A stretch of 64,000 bases of DNA from Sebastes aleutianus (lineage: Eukaryota; Chordata; Actinopteri; Perciformes; Sebastidae): contig CAKAKS010000013.1 in the NCBI GenBank assembly GCA_916700875.1, positions 9,525,117 to 9,589,116 of the forward strand, in the 5' to 3' direction. Both the position numbers and the translations under genes were made by a program. Position 1 is the first letter of the stretch, and each line of letters begins with the position of its first letter. The notes under the pieces were generated by a model. The model ran no database searches and was not told the origin of the DNA. It saw only the letters and a list, made by a program, of their open reading frames with translations. This document shows positions 10,639 through 21,676 of this stretch, piece by piece.

Positions 10639-10904
10639 TCATGAAACAACAGGGAGAGGACACCACCATGCTTTGAGCTTTTATTTTTCTTGGATCTCTG
10701 GTCTGCTGGGAGAGAAACACACAGCGATGATTAATCCATCCTGTTACTGTGAATACTGACAGTGGACATTGAAATCATCACTTACTTCTCTTTCTAATCC
10801 CCTCAGTATGTAAAGTTACGTGTGTGCTGCACAGCAGGAACTGTGAATTAGGACTTACATGTTCACTCTAGTGTATCTGATGTGTTTCTGTCTCCTCTCA
10901 CAGG

Positions 10905-11096
10905 ATGAAGATGATCTGCAGCATCCTGCTGCTCCTCAGTCTGACCTCCTGTGTCTCTGGTTAGTTGACCTTCACTTTATTATCCACAAACACTAAATAC
11001 ACTTTCAGACAAACATCTCTAGATGGAGTTTGACATGTTCAAGTTGTCAGTTTGTCTGCTGCTCACTTTCCCTCTCTGTCTCCTCTACAGGAGCAA
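10905..11096 (+). pseudogene. Ig copy B: truncated gene with ATG exon and only the start of the V exon
   Basis: Exon 1 (10905-10959) is identical in structure to the other copies and encodes the full signal peptide with its GT donor. Intron 1 and the acceptor are intact to 11090. Only about six bases of the V exon (GAGCAA) remain before the sequence switches to flank-type DNA (TCTATGGCTTTCTCTGTCT) that also occurs at 9845. The Ig domain, stalk and membrane parts are gone, so it cannot make a receptor. The candidate upstream promoter block (9341-9599) is still present. Confidence 0.9.
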
Positions 11097-11180
11097 TTCT
11101 AGCATCTATGGCTTTCTCTGTCTAATTTTTCATACTATTTTGAATATTTTGAATATTTTGAATATTTTGAAAACGCTTCA

Positions 11181-11376
11181 TAGTGTCCTAGTAGTGTCCT
11201 AGTGGTGTCCTAGTAGTGTCCTAGTAGTGTCCTTGTAGTGTCCTAGTGGTGTCCTAGTAGTGTCCTAGTGGTGTCCTAGTGGTGTCCTAGTAGTGTCCTA
11301 GTAGTGTCCTTGTAGTGTCCTAGTGGTGTCCTAGTAGTGTCCTAGTGGTGTCCTAGTGGTGTCCTAGTAGTGTCCT
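11181..11376. repeat. 11-bp VNTR (GTGTCCTAGTA), about 18 units
   Basis: Tandem GTGTCCTAGTA/GTGTCCTAGTG units. The same VNTR lies inverted upstream of G (46795-47550, about 69 units). It is reduced to a few units upstream of D (24665-24705) and to about one upstream of H (57425-57450). Confidence 0.93.
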
Positions 11377-13643
11377 CGTCCGTTAGTGTCGCTCCTCTAG
11401 TCTGTGTTGAGCGTAAAATCAAAAGCTGACCAGAAACTTCGTTAACCATCGAGGAGAAATCTAGTTGGTGAGATAGTTTTTCTCTCTAACCTCCTACTCT
11501 GACTACAGAAACACAACATGGAGGTTAAACATAAACTGCAAACCGAGTATGATAATAAATGATATTAACATTTTATGACACATTTTATTGAAGGTTTGAT
11601 CTTGGGTTGTTTGATGAGCAATGTTGACTCTAGCTGGAAACCACCTTCCAACTGTCAGGGTTGTTATTTGACTATTGATTTCCAAGCAGATCATATTTCC
11701 TCCTCCAGGTATTTCCCCTGGTAAAGCGACCTTTAGATTATACTAGACCCGGTTTCATGTCAATCAGCACATTAGTTATTATGGAGAACTCTTCTGTGCA
11801 GTTAGCCTGCTCAAGACTATAGTATTGAATTATCCTGATGCTTATCAGTCAGCAGCCACTCCGTTATTCTATCATTTTATGGAGGTATCTTGCCTCATTT
11901 CTATCAGCCTGCATTAAAATACCATATTTAAAAAAAACAGGTACTGAATACATCCCATCATTCAGTTCAGAACTGTTATTTTAACATTGTGATAATCATT
12001 ATTAGGGTTATATTGTGTTTATGAAGACTGCTGTTCATATTGTTGTTAGAGGTTTGATGAATATATTATTGATTAGAAATGGCTGATAAAGTTCACTGGA
12101 CCAGTAACTATATAGTGTTCTATATATTATATAGTGTATATATACATGTATATATAGTGTTCTGTATATTATATAGTGTATATATACATGTATATATAGT
12201 GTTCTGTATATTATATAGTGTATATATACATGTATATATAGTGTTCTGTATATTATATAGTGTATATATACATGTATATATAGTGTTCTGTATATTATAT
12301 AGTGTATATATACATGTATATATAGTGTTCTGTATATTATATAGTGTATATATACATGTGTATATAGTGTTCTGTATATTATATAGTGTATATATACATG
12401 TATATATAGTGTTGTGTATATTATATAGTGTATATATACATGTGTATATAGTGTTCTGTATATTATATAGTGTATATATACATGTATATATAGTGTTCTG
12501 TATATTATATAGTGTATATATACATGTATATATAGTGTTGTGTATATTATATAGTGTATATATACATGTATATATAGTGTTCTGTATATTATATAGTGTA
12601 TATATACATGTATATATAGTGTTCTGTATATTATATAGTGTATATATACATGTATATATAGTGTTCTGTATATTATATAGTGTATATATACATGTATATA
12701 GAGTGTTCTGTATATTATATAGTGTATATATACATGTATATAGAGTGTTCTGTATATTCATGAAACAACAGGGAGAGGACACCACCATGCTTTGAGCTTT
12801 TGTTTTTCTTGGATCACTGGTCTGCTGGGAGAGAAACACACAGCAATGATTAATCCATCCTGTTACTGTGAATACTGACAGTGGACATTGAAATCATCAC
12901 TTACTTCTCTTTCCATTCCCCTTGGTCCATTATGGACCAAATAAGTATTTCCACTAGACTGACATGTCGGCTACATCCAGCCTTCTTTCTTTCTTTCTTT
13001 CTTTCTATATTAATAATGGTAGTAATAGGGCAGACCATGCACAATTCCTGCTGTGCTAATGAATGTGTTTTAAAGAACTGACAAACAGTCAGATATCTGT
13101 AGGCCAAAAGCACTCACTAAAAAAAGCTAATACAATTTGCAGAGGTGCAAATATCAATGAAAGAAGTGATTTATTTAAAAAGAGTCTACGTTCAAAACCA
13201 CAAAAAGAAAACCTGCAGGACTTGGTAATGTATTAATCATTGTTATATATATATATACAGTATATATGGTATCGTCGTATTCTAGCATTGTGGATTAGTG
13301 GTTGTTGTTATTTTTGGGCTACTTACGCATTTCATAATCTTCCATTAGCTGCTGTGATTCCCACCAGCACCCTGTGCTTTAGACATGACTCTACCACCTC
13401 CCACTGCTGTCAGGTCAAAGCAGATCATACTTCCTCCAAAGATCTAATCTACTAAAGTGGCTCCATCTTGTGTCAGAAGTACATTAGTGTTCCTGTCTTG
13501 GTGTCAGTCCACTGGTCAGTCATGTGTAATCAGTAGCACAAAGGAAGAAGTCCTGTGAGGACTAAAGACAGACTGTAGATTGTCTCTGTTCTACCTGTAA
13601 TAACTGAACTTGTATCTGATGTGTTTCTGTCTCCTCTCACAGG
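11377..13643. other. Upstream flank of gene C, partly a duplicate of 10230-10800
   Basis: No gene. 11880-12900 duplicates 10230-10800 and contains the larger 42-bp array. A (TTTC)n run is at 12982-13005. From 13420 the shared proximal 5' flank of the Ig genes begins and ends in the acceptor CTCTCACAG just before the ATG. Confidence 0.65.
12109..12759. repeat. 42-bp minisatellite, about 15.5 units
   Basis: Same 42-bp unit as at 10494-10638, expanded. Variant units (GTGTTGTG instead of GTGTTCTG; CATGTGTATA instead of CATGTATATA) recur at intervals, suggesting higher-order amplification. The unit is AT-rich and partly self-complementary (TATATATACATGTATATATA). Its open frames on both strands follow from the period. 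Confidence 0.95.
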
Positions 13644-15001
13644 ATGAAGATGATCTGCAGCATCCTGCTGCTCCTCAGTCTGACCTCCTGTGTCTCTGGT
13701 TAGTTGACCTTCACTTTATTATCCACAAACACTAAATACACTTTCAGACAAACATCTCTAGATGGAGTTTGACATGTTCAAGTTGTCAGTTTGTCTGCTG
13801 CTCACTTTCCCTCTCTGTCTCCTCTACAGGAGCATTTGAAGTGAATGTGAAACAGACCTCCTATCAGGCAGAGGAGAACCACAACATCACACTGGAGTGG
13901 ATGTTCACAACCAGAACCAGCAGTTCCTCCAACTCACTTTATATCTACTGTGAACTGTTTGCGGAGCTCAGACCCTCAGTCCTGTTTCATCTCCATGAAG
14001 GTGTTGAGGTCCCAGAGTCTCAGGATGAACAGTTTACAGGACGAGTCCAGTGGGACAAAGACGTCCTCAGAGACGGACGAATCAGACTTCACATGTCCAG
14101 ACTCAGGATTAATGACTCTGGTGTGTACCGGTGTGACATGCGAACTGGTTATGGTAGTGGCTCTAGGATATGTCACCTCAAAGTCACAGGTGAGTGTATT
14201 CAGTAGAAGTCAGTCAGTGAAACCAGACTAAGAGTCTACAGCCCTGCTAGTGCTAAACACATCTTAGTTTAGCATGTTAGCATGCTGCAGGGGTCATACT
14301 GGTTAGTATAAAAGTAGTCTCAGCTTCATCCCTGCTGGAGCTGTACCAAAGAACACATATTACTAAGAAGTGAAAGTCAACTGGTCGTTCCATTACAACG
14401 TCAGCTCCCAGCAGCAGAGCTACGCTTCCGCCATTTTGGACTGAAAGCGACTACCAGACGCAGTAAAACGTACGTCATGGCTACCGCTGATGAAGACTAG
14501 GATCATATTTAGTCTTTCTTTTGTCAGTCTGCTGGATTTATTTAGTTTCCTGTTTCAGTAAAATGGTTCCACTTCAGACAATCACACACATTTTATTTTC
14601 TGTCCTTTACAGCAGCTGCTGATGAGCCCAAACCTCTGAGACCAACAATGAGACCAGAACCAGAGAGACCAACAATGAGACCACAACCAGAGAGTCTGGG
14701 AAGGATCGGCCTCTACGTTGGACTGACAGCTCTACTGGCTCTCTGTGCTGGACTCTGCTTTGCCTTCCTTCATAAATCTACTGGTAAAAGAGGAAACATC
14801 AATACAGCCGTACAGATGATGAGTTTCTTAGAGGAACAACCCATCAGGACTAACCAAGCGGTAACCTCCAGTGCTGAGATAAGGTTGTGTCTAGAAGGTA
14901 ACCCCCAAGCTGCGAAAATGTACGAAAACTCTTGCAAGACTCGCTGCCCGACGACCTATACTAACCTCAACCAATCAAGGTCAATGCCTAACCTCGACTA
15001 G
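13644..15001 (+). CDS. Ig gene C: PD-L1/B7-like single V-set membrane protein (267 aa)
   Basis: Coding exons 13644-13698, 13830-14189 and 14613-15001, in phase. The V domain starts AFEVNVKQTSYQ, so the first sequon (NVT) of other copies is lost (NVK). It keeps the family's Trp in the B strand, Cys in the C strand (YCEL), DSGVYRC in the F strand and an extra Cys in the G strand. The stalk has two MRPxPERPT units, followed by membrane segment RIGLYVGLTALLALCAGLCFAFL and tail. The tail contains PTTYTNL, an ITSM-like tyrosine motif (T-x-Y-x-x-L). A probable 3'-UTR intron runs from GAAG/GTCAAT (15007) to TTTCAG (15459). AATAAA is at 16026-16031. Confidence 0.86.
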
Positions 15002-16060
15002 TGAAGGTCAATTTATTTATAATTTCTGTATAGCAGACCGTTGCTATGTATAACAGGCCGTTGCTATGTATAACAGACCGTTGCTATGGGCACAGTTCTG
15101 ATGTTGGACTCTGGAGGACCGTTTTTATGTCAAATATTGATTTCTTCAGTAAGTAGCCGTGTAATAATCAGGATAATGTTCAGCTAGCGGGTCATTGTTG
15201 TGGAATAATCCCCTTCAGGGTGATGAGAGACCCCTCCGCTTCGTGTTATTACAGCAGAAATAACTAATGTCAGGGTAAAGGATGCTTCCATCCTCCCAGA
15301 TGTTTGATGTCAAACAGTATAAAATGTGACGGTTTTGGTAAATGACAGATAACATCACCTCAGAAGTTGTGCTGAGACAAGACGTCTAAACAGTCACGTC
15401 TGGTTGATGTGACTCCATCAAGATCCTCTAACATCTGTAAACTGTTATATTTGTTTCAGTCATCATCACTGTATGAAGAGTTCATCATTAAGATTTAGCT
15501 GTAAGTTGGTTCAGTTTTCCCTCCAGCTGTTATCAATCATGTGATTTATGTCCTATTTACTGTTTTACTGATTGTTACCTTGCACTGAATCTCCTAATGT
15601 TAACTTTATAATGTGTTCATATATATAAATGTAGTGATTCCTTCAGTATGGCCCTTTAGAGTTTTTAAGATTTGAATCTGTGACATGTTTATTTTTTTTC
15701 ATATTATAATTGTTCTCATAAGTTTATGTTAAGATGTTGTTGTTAATATTTATATTATTTATATTATAACCGGTGTTTCCGGGTTGACTCGGTGTGTGTC
15801 TGACTGTGTCATGGTAGGTGTGTTGCTCAGGACCAAAGGAAGCTCAGTGTGAAGCTGTTTGTGTGAGCGGTTCTCTAGAAACAACACAGCAACAACACAG
15901 GCCAAGCATTCAGCCTGTTCCAGGTGTATTAAAGATATTCAGATTAGAATAATGTGTGGTAGAAACTGTTTGATATCAGTGAATGAATGTGTAAAATATA
16001 ATATCATTTTGTATTTTTGTACCAGAATAAATCTGTGCACCAGATGACACCAGTATTTTC
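15002..16060 (+). other. 3' UTR of gene C with 3' intron, 20-bp repeats and poly(A) signal
   Basis: Three copies of a 20-bp CAGACCGTTGCTATGTATAA-type unit lie at about 15030-15090 (five in E, about six in remnant I). The acceptor TTTCAG/TCATCATCACTG at 15459 precedes the terminal exon. AATAAA is at 16026. The same 3' block ends gene E. Confidence 0.65.
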
Positions 16061-17069
16061 CTGTGTTTCTTTCTTCACTGCTCAACAGCCTGTTTGTTTG
16101 CTGATAACCTCTGATAATGTCCATCTAATGGCCTGATAACATCTGAGGTGGGTGCAATAGTAATAAACTTTAACTCTCTAAACAGTTACAAACATATATA
16201 TATATATATGTAAATACAAATAGAGAATAAAAAGCTTGAGAACAATTTCACTGCTCCATCTAATCAGGTCTATAAATCAGTCCTAATATTTAGATTTTCT
16301 AAAAGTTAAAAAGTGTGATGTGTAATGTCAGATACTTTAGGAAATAAAAGTCTAACAGACAGAAAATGAATCAAGTTTTATAGTAAAATGCTCCCAAAGT
16401 GAATGATATCTGCACATAAAGAGCTCTTTACCTTCTCTTTTGGTAGCAGATGAGGCAAGGGCATGAAACACACCTGAAAAACACACACAGAGGAGATAAG
16501 ATCAGGATATTGATTGATATCAGCAGTGGTTTAATGTAACTAGTTACTGTATTTAAATACAAATTCAAGGTACTTTACTTGAGGATTTCCATTTTCTGCT
16601 ACTTTATACTCCACTACATCTCAGAGGGAAATATTGTACTTGTTACTCCACTACATGTGAACATCTGACAGCTTTTCATGCACACTAGTGCAGCAGTAAC
16701 TAATCCAGAAACATCATCTATTATAGTACAACACTGACTTTACTGCAACATCAATGCTTAAAGACGTGGTTACTCACAAGCGCTGAGATATAACACATTC
16801 ATCTTCATCCTTTCTCGCTGCTGACAGACAAACGGCTGATGTCACAAACTGGCTCAGGGAATGGGACACAAAGGGAGTCCACGCAAGGTTATATATATAA
16901 AACCAAACTATTTATTAAACTGAGGTTAACATCAAATGAACAACGGAGTGTGTAGATCAGTAATGTCTTCAAATGAATGGAGTGCATGGATGTGTGGGCA
17001 TAATGTGCTGTGGAGGTGTTGAAGGTGCAGAACCAAACAAAGGTGATGTCAGGTGGATGTGGCTGCAGG
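16061..17069. other. Intergenic stretch without recognised gene
   Basis: A (TA)n run at 16196-16210; otherwise unique-looking or low-copy sequence. Its first part recurs at 39260-39560 and inverted near 58300. Confidence 0.5.
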
Positions 17070-17070
17070 A

Positions 17071-17144
<74 letters not shown>

Positions 17145-17174
17145 AGAGAGAGAGAGAGAGAGAGAGTGAGAGAC

Positions 17175-17256
<82 letters not shown>
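17070..17256. repeat. (GA)n microsatellite
   Basis: About 185 bp of almost pure GA dinucleotide with a few GACA and GAGT interruptions. All ORFs over it (Glu/Arg or Ser/Leu strings) are artefacts. Confidence 0.98.
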
Positions 17257-17258
<2 letters not shown>

Positions 17259-18284
17259 CAATCAAGCTGACGACCCCTCCCTCGTCAGCCCACTACCTGC
17301 TGAGGTTGGCCAGGCCAGCCTCCAAGACAGGAGGAGAGACGTCACAGCTGACTTCTACACGGTCTGCTCTCCACTTCCTCTGTGCAGCTGTGAAGAGAAA
17401 CCACCTCGAGGCGTGTGATGCACGAGCTACTGTTTCTGTAAATCACTTTAAAACAACACACATGTTTGAAACTGTAGGCTATCTTCCTGGGAAACGGTCA
17501 AGCAAGGCCATATAGCAGACATCTGTATAGATCAATACTTATTGATAGTATATCTGTTGTTTTATAGCAATTAGAAATGTTCTTCAATCACTCCACAAGG
17601 AGGAGCTCTTAAGCTACCCTTAAATTCTTCTTTACTGATTTATTTGGCCACTTGGGGGCAGCAGAAACAAACCACCACCTCACTGTATGTGTATTAATCC
17701 ACAGCTGAAAATAGTCCCCAACAAATGCACTACTTCCTCCTGTTTGAGTAACGTTTGTTAAAAACTACAGTGCCCAGCTGCTTTAGGAAATTACTGAGCC
17801 CTTTTTAAAAATGAAAGTAAACATTCAACCCGGTCTCACGGGAAGGCGTAGAAATAGCACGACATTTACGCAGACTTCCCACGTGTCATGAGTACACATT
17901 TTAGGCTTTTAGCGCGTCATTTGTTCGCCACGCAAACGTCCACAGTTATATCTAAGAAAGAAAATCACTAACTTAGGTTTAGGCAACAGTAACAGGGTGT
18001 TTCTGCCCGGCAATGACATTTTTCATTTTTGTCAAACTTTGCAGTGCAATGCTTGATAAACATATACACCGTGTTATTACCCATCTTGACATTATAAATA
18101 ATGAGATTTAATAAACTTTATGGAGCATTTTATGGGTCCAAACATCACTTTTTCTTCATGTCCCACAACTGTGGTCTCAATGTTGAGATACGTTAAATGA
18201 GGTTATTCAATTATAATATGACATTATTTCAAATGGAACTGTTTCATATTCATATTACTTTACAACATATTAACATTATTTATA
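17257..18284. other. Intergenic, no gene recognised
   Basis: 17257-17520 is moderately GC-rich without gene evidence. 18030-18260 is an inverted copy of the dispersed block at 7800-8060. Confidence 0.45.
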
Positions 18285-18720
18285 TCATTGTTTTTCCATC
18301 TTAATGTGCCTGTACCACACTTCTGAAATAATACAAATAAAACAAATAAACAAATACCATATAGTTAATGTTTTATTCAAAGACAAACAAATCTGGTTTC
18401 CATGGAAACAGAAGTGAACAGGTGAGCACATGGATGACAGGTTGGGCCGCCCACATAGGTGACCCTCAAGATCCAGAACAACAAGGTGAAGATCATCTTT
18501 TCTTCTTCTTCTTCTCACCGTACAGCTCAGTAACATTTAAACAATAACTTAATATAACTGTTGAATTCATGAATATTAGATGCTGAGAGTCAAAGCTAAC
18601 GTAGCAGACCATGCTAGCTGATATTTATCTGCAACATAAGCAGAAATGTCATTTCAACAACATGTCTGGTAAAGTCATTAGACATTAGAATTACAATATC
18701 GGCCATAAAAAAACAACATA
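18285..18720 (-). pseudogene. Orphan inverted 3'-UTR fragment of an Ig copy
   Basis: Reverse complement of the gene A 3' UTR (7400-7640). It includes the complement of AATAAA near 18372 and the conserved block with CCATGGAAACAGAAGTG. It has no coding exons attached; the nearest upstream gene on this strand (D) has its own copy of the block at 20780-21060. Confidence 0.7.
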
Positions 18721-18899
18721 TTTTATATTGTTTTTGTGTTTATGAAGACATCTCCGGTTGCTGTCTACATTTTTCAGGGTGTAGAAAAAATCTTGAAATC
18801 TTTTTTTCTTTCTGTTTTTACAGTATATCAATATGTCCATATGAAACAAATATGACAGTTTTCCATATTTTACAGGATATTGATGGAGTCACAATTAAA

Positions 18900-20040
18900 T
18901 TCTGACTAGTCAAAATAAGGTTGTAGATTTTATTAATTAATTATTCTTTTAAATTTATCATAGGAGTGCCATAAAAAAACAAATTCTTTAAAAGAATAAT
19001 AAAATAAATGTGGACATATAAAGACTAATAACAAAATATAAAACAATAATTATAAGCATTCTCATTTATTTTCACATTTATTAGTTCATTTATTTCTCTA
19101 TATATGTATTTCTGTATTATCATATAAATATATTTATTTATTTATTTTTGCATTAAAAATAATATTCATTCTGTATATTTTTCTATTAATTAATAACTCT
19201 TTTAAATATATTTAGGACACGTCTACTGTGGAGTCATAGGAGTGCCATAAAAAAAAGAATAAATCTGTAAAAGAATAAATATGAAAATATAAAGAAGAAG
19301 AATTAAAAAAATATTTTTTAAGGATTTTCATTTATTTTCATATTTATTGGTTCATTTATTTCTGTATATATGTATTTAAATATTTAAAAAATATATATAT
19401 TTATTTATTTTGCATATAAAATAATATTTATTCTGTATATTTTTTTAATTAATTAATTAATTACTCTTTTCAATATATTTAGGGCGTGCCTACTGTGGAG
19501 TCATAGGAGTGCCATAAAAAAAAAATTCTTTAAAAGAATAAGAAATAAATGTGGACATATAAAGACAAACTATTTTTTAAGCATTTTCAATTATTTTCCC
19601 ATTTATAAGTTCATTTATTTCTGTATTTATGTTTTTATAAATTTATATTTTATTTATTTTTGCATATAAAATAATGTTTATTCTTTTACAGTATTATTAT
19701 TATTCTCCACAGTAGATGTGTCCTAAATATATTTTAAAAAGTAATTAATTAATTAAAAAGATATATACAGAATGAATATTATTTTATATGCAAAAATTAA
19801 TAAATAAATATATTTATATGACAATACAGAAATACATATATACAGAAATAAATGAACTAATAAATGTGAAAATAAATGAAAATGCTTCCACGTTTATTTC
19901 TTATTCTTTTAAAGAATTTTTTTTTTTATGGCACTCCTATGATACATTTAAAACAGTAATTAATTATTAAAACTATGCAGAACAAAAATATTATTTTATA
20001 TGCAAAAATAAATATATTTTTATATTTTTTTATATTGTTT
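18900..20040. repeat. AT-rich region of three direct plus inverted repeat units
   Basis: The block CATAGGAGTGCCATAAAAAA followed by TTCTTTAAAAGAATAA recurs near 18960, 19237 and 19502. It reappears in inverted form at about 19890-19945 (ATGGCACTCCTATG). A GTCTACTGTGGAG motif likewise pairs with CTCCACAGTAGA at 19715. No coding potential; it looks like a decayed foldback or satellite-like element. Confidence 0.7.
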
Positions 20041-20329
20041 GTATTTTGACCTTCATCCTCTTCCTGTTTCAGTTGTGTTGCTCTGGTAACGATATGCTAA
20101 TCTTTAACTCCCACAGTGTTTCATCACATCATAGAAAAGGAGGAGCAGGACTTCTGCCTCCATCTGTCAAACACAAACGATCTTCGGCACGTTTTGTGTG
20201 ACGTCACAACGTCGAGAAGAGGCGTTCAGGGGTTTCAGCACCACGGACAGCTCCTAAGGGGGCTAATGATGCATTCATTACAGCTGGGAAATTATGTCTT
20301 TTTATCATTCAAATAGGAAAAAATACATT

Positions 20330-20640
20330 CAAATTGTTAAAACTTGTGTCCAAGTTGCAGAGTGTGTTACCATCATCACTCTTTACACTTACTTTACACT
20401 ATACATCCTATAAACCACTTTATAGACTGAACATATGTACATATTACATTTATTTATTGACGGACTGCACACACTATGTTCACCCATTCACTCTGTATCT
20501 ATTATATCTCTGTTATTGTTTTTTTTTAATAATTTTTGTATACCTTTACCTCTCCTGTGTTTCACTCTGTTTGCTGATGTTGCTGCTTTGAATTTCCCTC
20601 CGGGGATTAATAAAGGTTCATCTTATCTTATCTTATAATA
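20330..20640 (+). mobile_element. 3' end of a non-LTR retrotransposon (CR1/Rex1/L2-like tail)
   Basis: Ends in TTTCCCTCCGGGGATTAATA plus AAGGTTCATC and a (TTATC)n tail, a 3' terminus common to several fish LINE families. Only the untranslated 3' end is present. It interrupts the 3' flank of gene D. The exact clade is not certain. Confidence 0.65.
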
Positions 20641-20779
20641 ATATGAAATAATGTGACTGCATTGTCCCACAATGTGGCAGGAAGTGTAGAGTCTGCAGCC
20701 ATGCATGAATGCTAATTTGCATACATGTTAAGACTGACTTCATTTGAGCTAGAAAAGTTTTCCTCTCCTTCACCTCCCT

Positions 20780-21480
20780 TTTTTACAAACAAGCCAAACA
20801 AATCTGGTTTCCATGGAAACAGAAGTGAACAGGTGAGCACATGGATGACAGGTTGGGCCGCCCACAAAGGTGACCCTCAAGATCCAAAACAACAAGGTGA
20901 AGATCATCTTTTCTTCTTCTTCTTCTCACCGTACAGCTCAGTAACATTTAAACAATAACTTAATATAACGGTTGAATTCATGAATATTAGATGCTGAGAG
21001 TCAAAGCTAACGTAGCAGACCATGCTAGCTGATATTTATCTGTAACATAAGTAAAAATGTCATTTAGACAACATGTCTGGTAAAGACATATTTACACTGA
21101 TGCACAAGGCTTGATGAAAATTAATTTAAATGTCTTAAAAATATTATAGAATTCAAATAAGGGAAATGTATAAAATGAACGTTACTGTAGTGTTGCAGTC
21201 AGGACATTCAGTATAAGAATAGGTGATGAAAAACATTAAAAAAATAAACGTTACAGATTCAAATCTTAATCTTAAATCTTAAAAAGTGCCACAGTGAAGG
21301 AATCACTACATTTATATATATGGACATATTATAAAGTTAACATTAGGAGATTCAGTGCAAGGTAACAATATCCATCAGTAAGCAGAGAACATAAAACACA
21401 TGATTGATAACAGCTGGAGGGAAAACTGAACCAACTTACAACTAAATCTTAATGATGAACTCTTCATTCATTGATGATGA
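20780..21480 (-). other. 3' UTR of gene D
   Basis: Inverted copy of the family 3'-UTR block. The distal end, where the poly(A) signal would be, is cut off next to the LINE tail at 20330-20640, so transcripts may end elsewhere (a second block with a signal is at 18372). Confidence 0.55.
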
Positions 21481-21676
21481 GTTAAGGTTAGGTATTGACC
21501 TCTATTGGTGGAGGTTAGGATAGGTCTTGGAGGTTACCTTCTAGACACGACCTTATCTCAGCACTGGAGGTTGTCGCTTGGTTAGACGTGATGGGTTGTT
21601 CCTCTGAGGATCTTATTGGCTGTACGGCTGTATAGATGTTTCCTCTATTACCAGTAGATTTATGAAGGAAGGCCAA

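Noticed and set aside
11181..11376. Possible CRISPR-like regular repeat
   Set aside because: Continuous 11-bp tandem units without spacers, in a eukaryotic genome; a VNTR.
12079..12839. Long ORFs of 238-239 codons on both strands
   Set aside because: The 42-bp repeat period is a multiple of three and lacks stops by chance; no start context or conservation.
16973..17515. 180-codon and overlapping ORFs rich in Glu/Arg or Ser/Leu
   Set aside because: Products of the (GA)n microsatellite.
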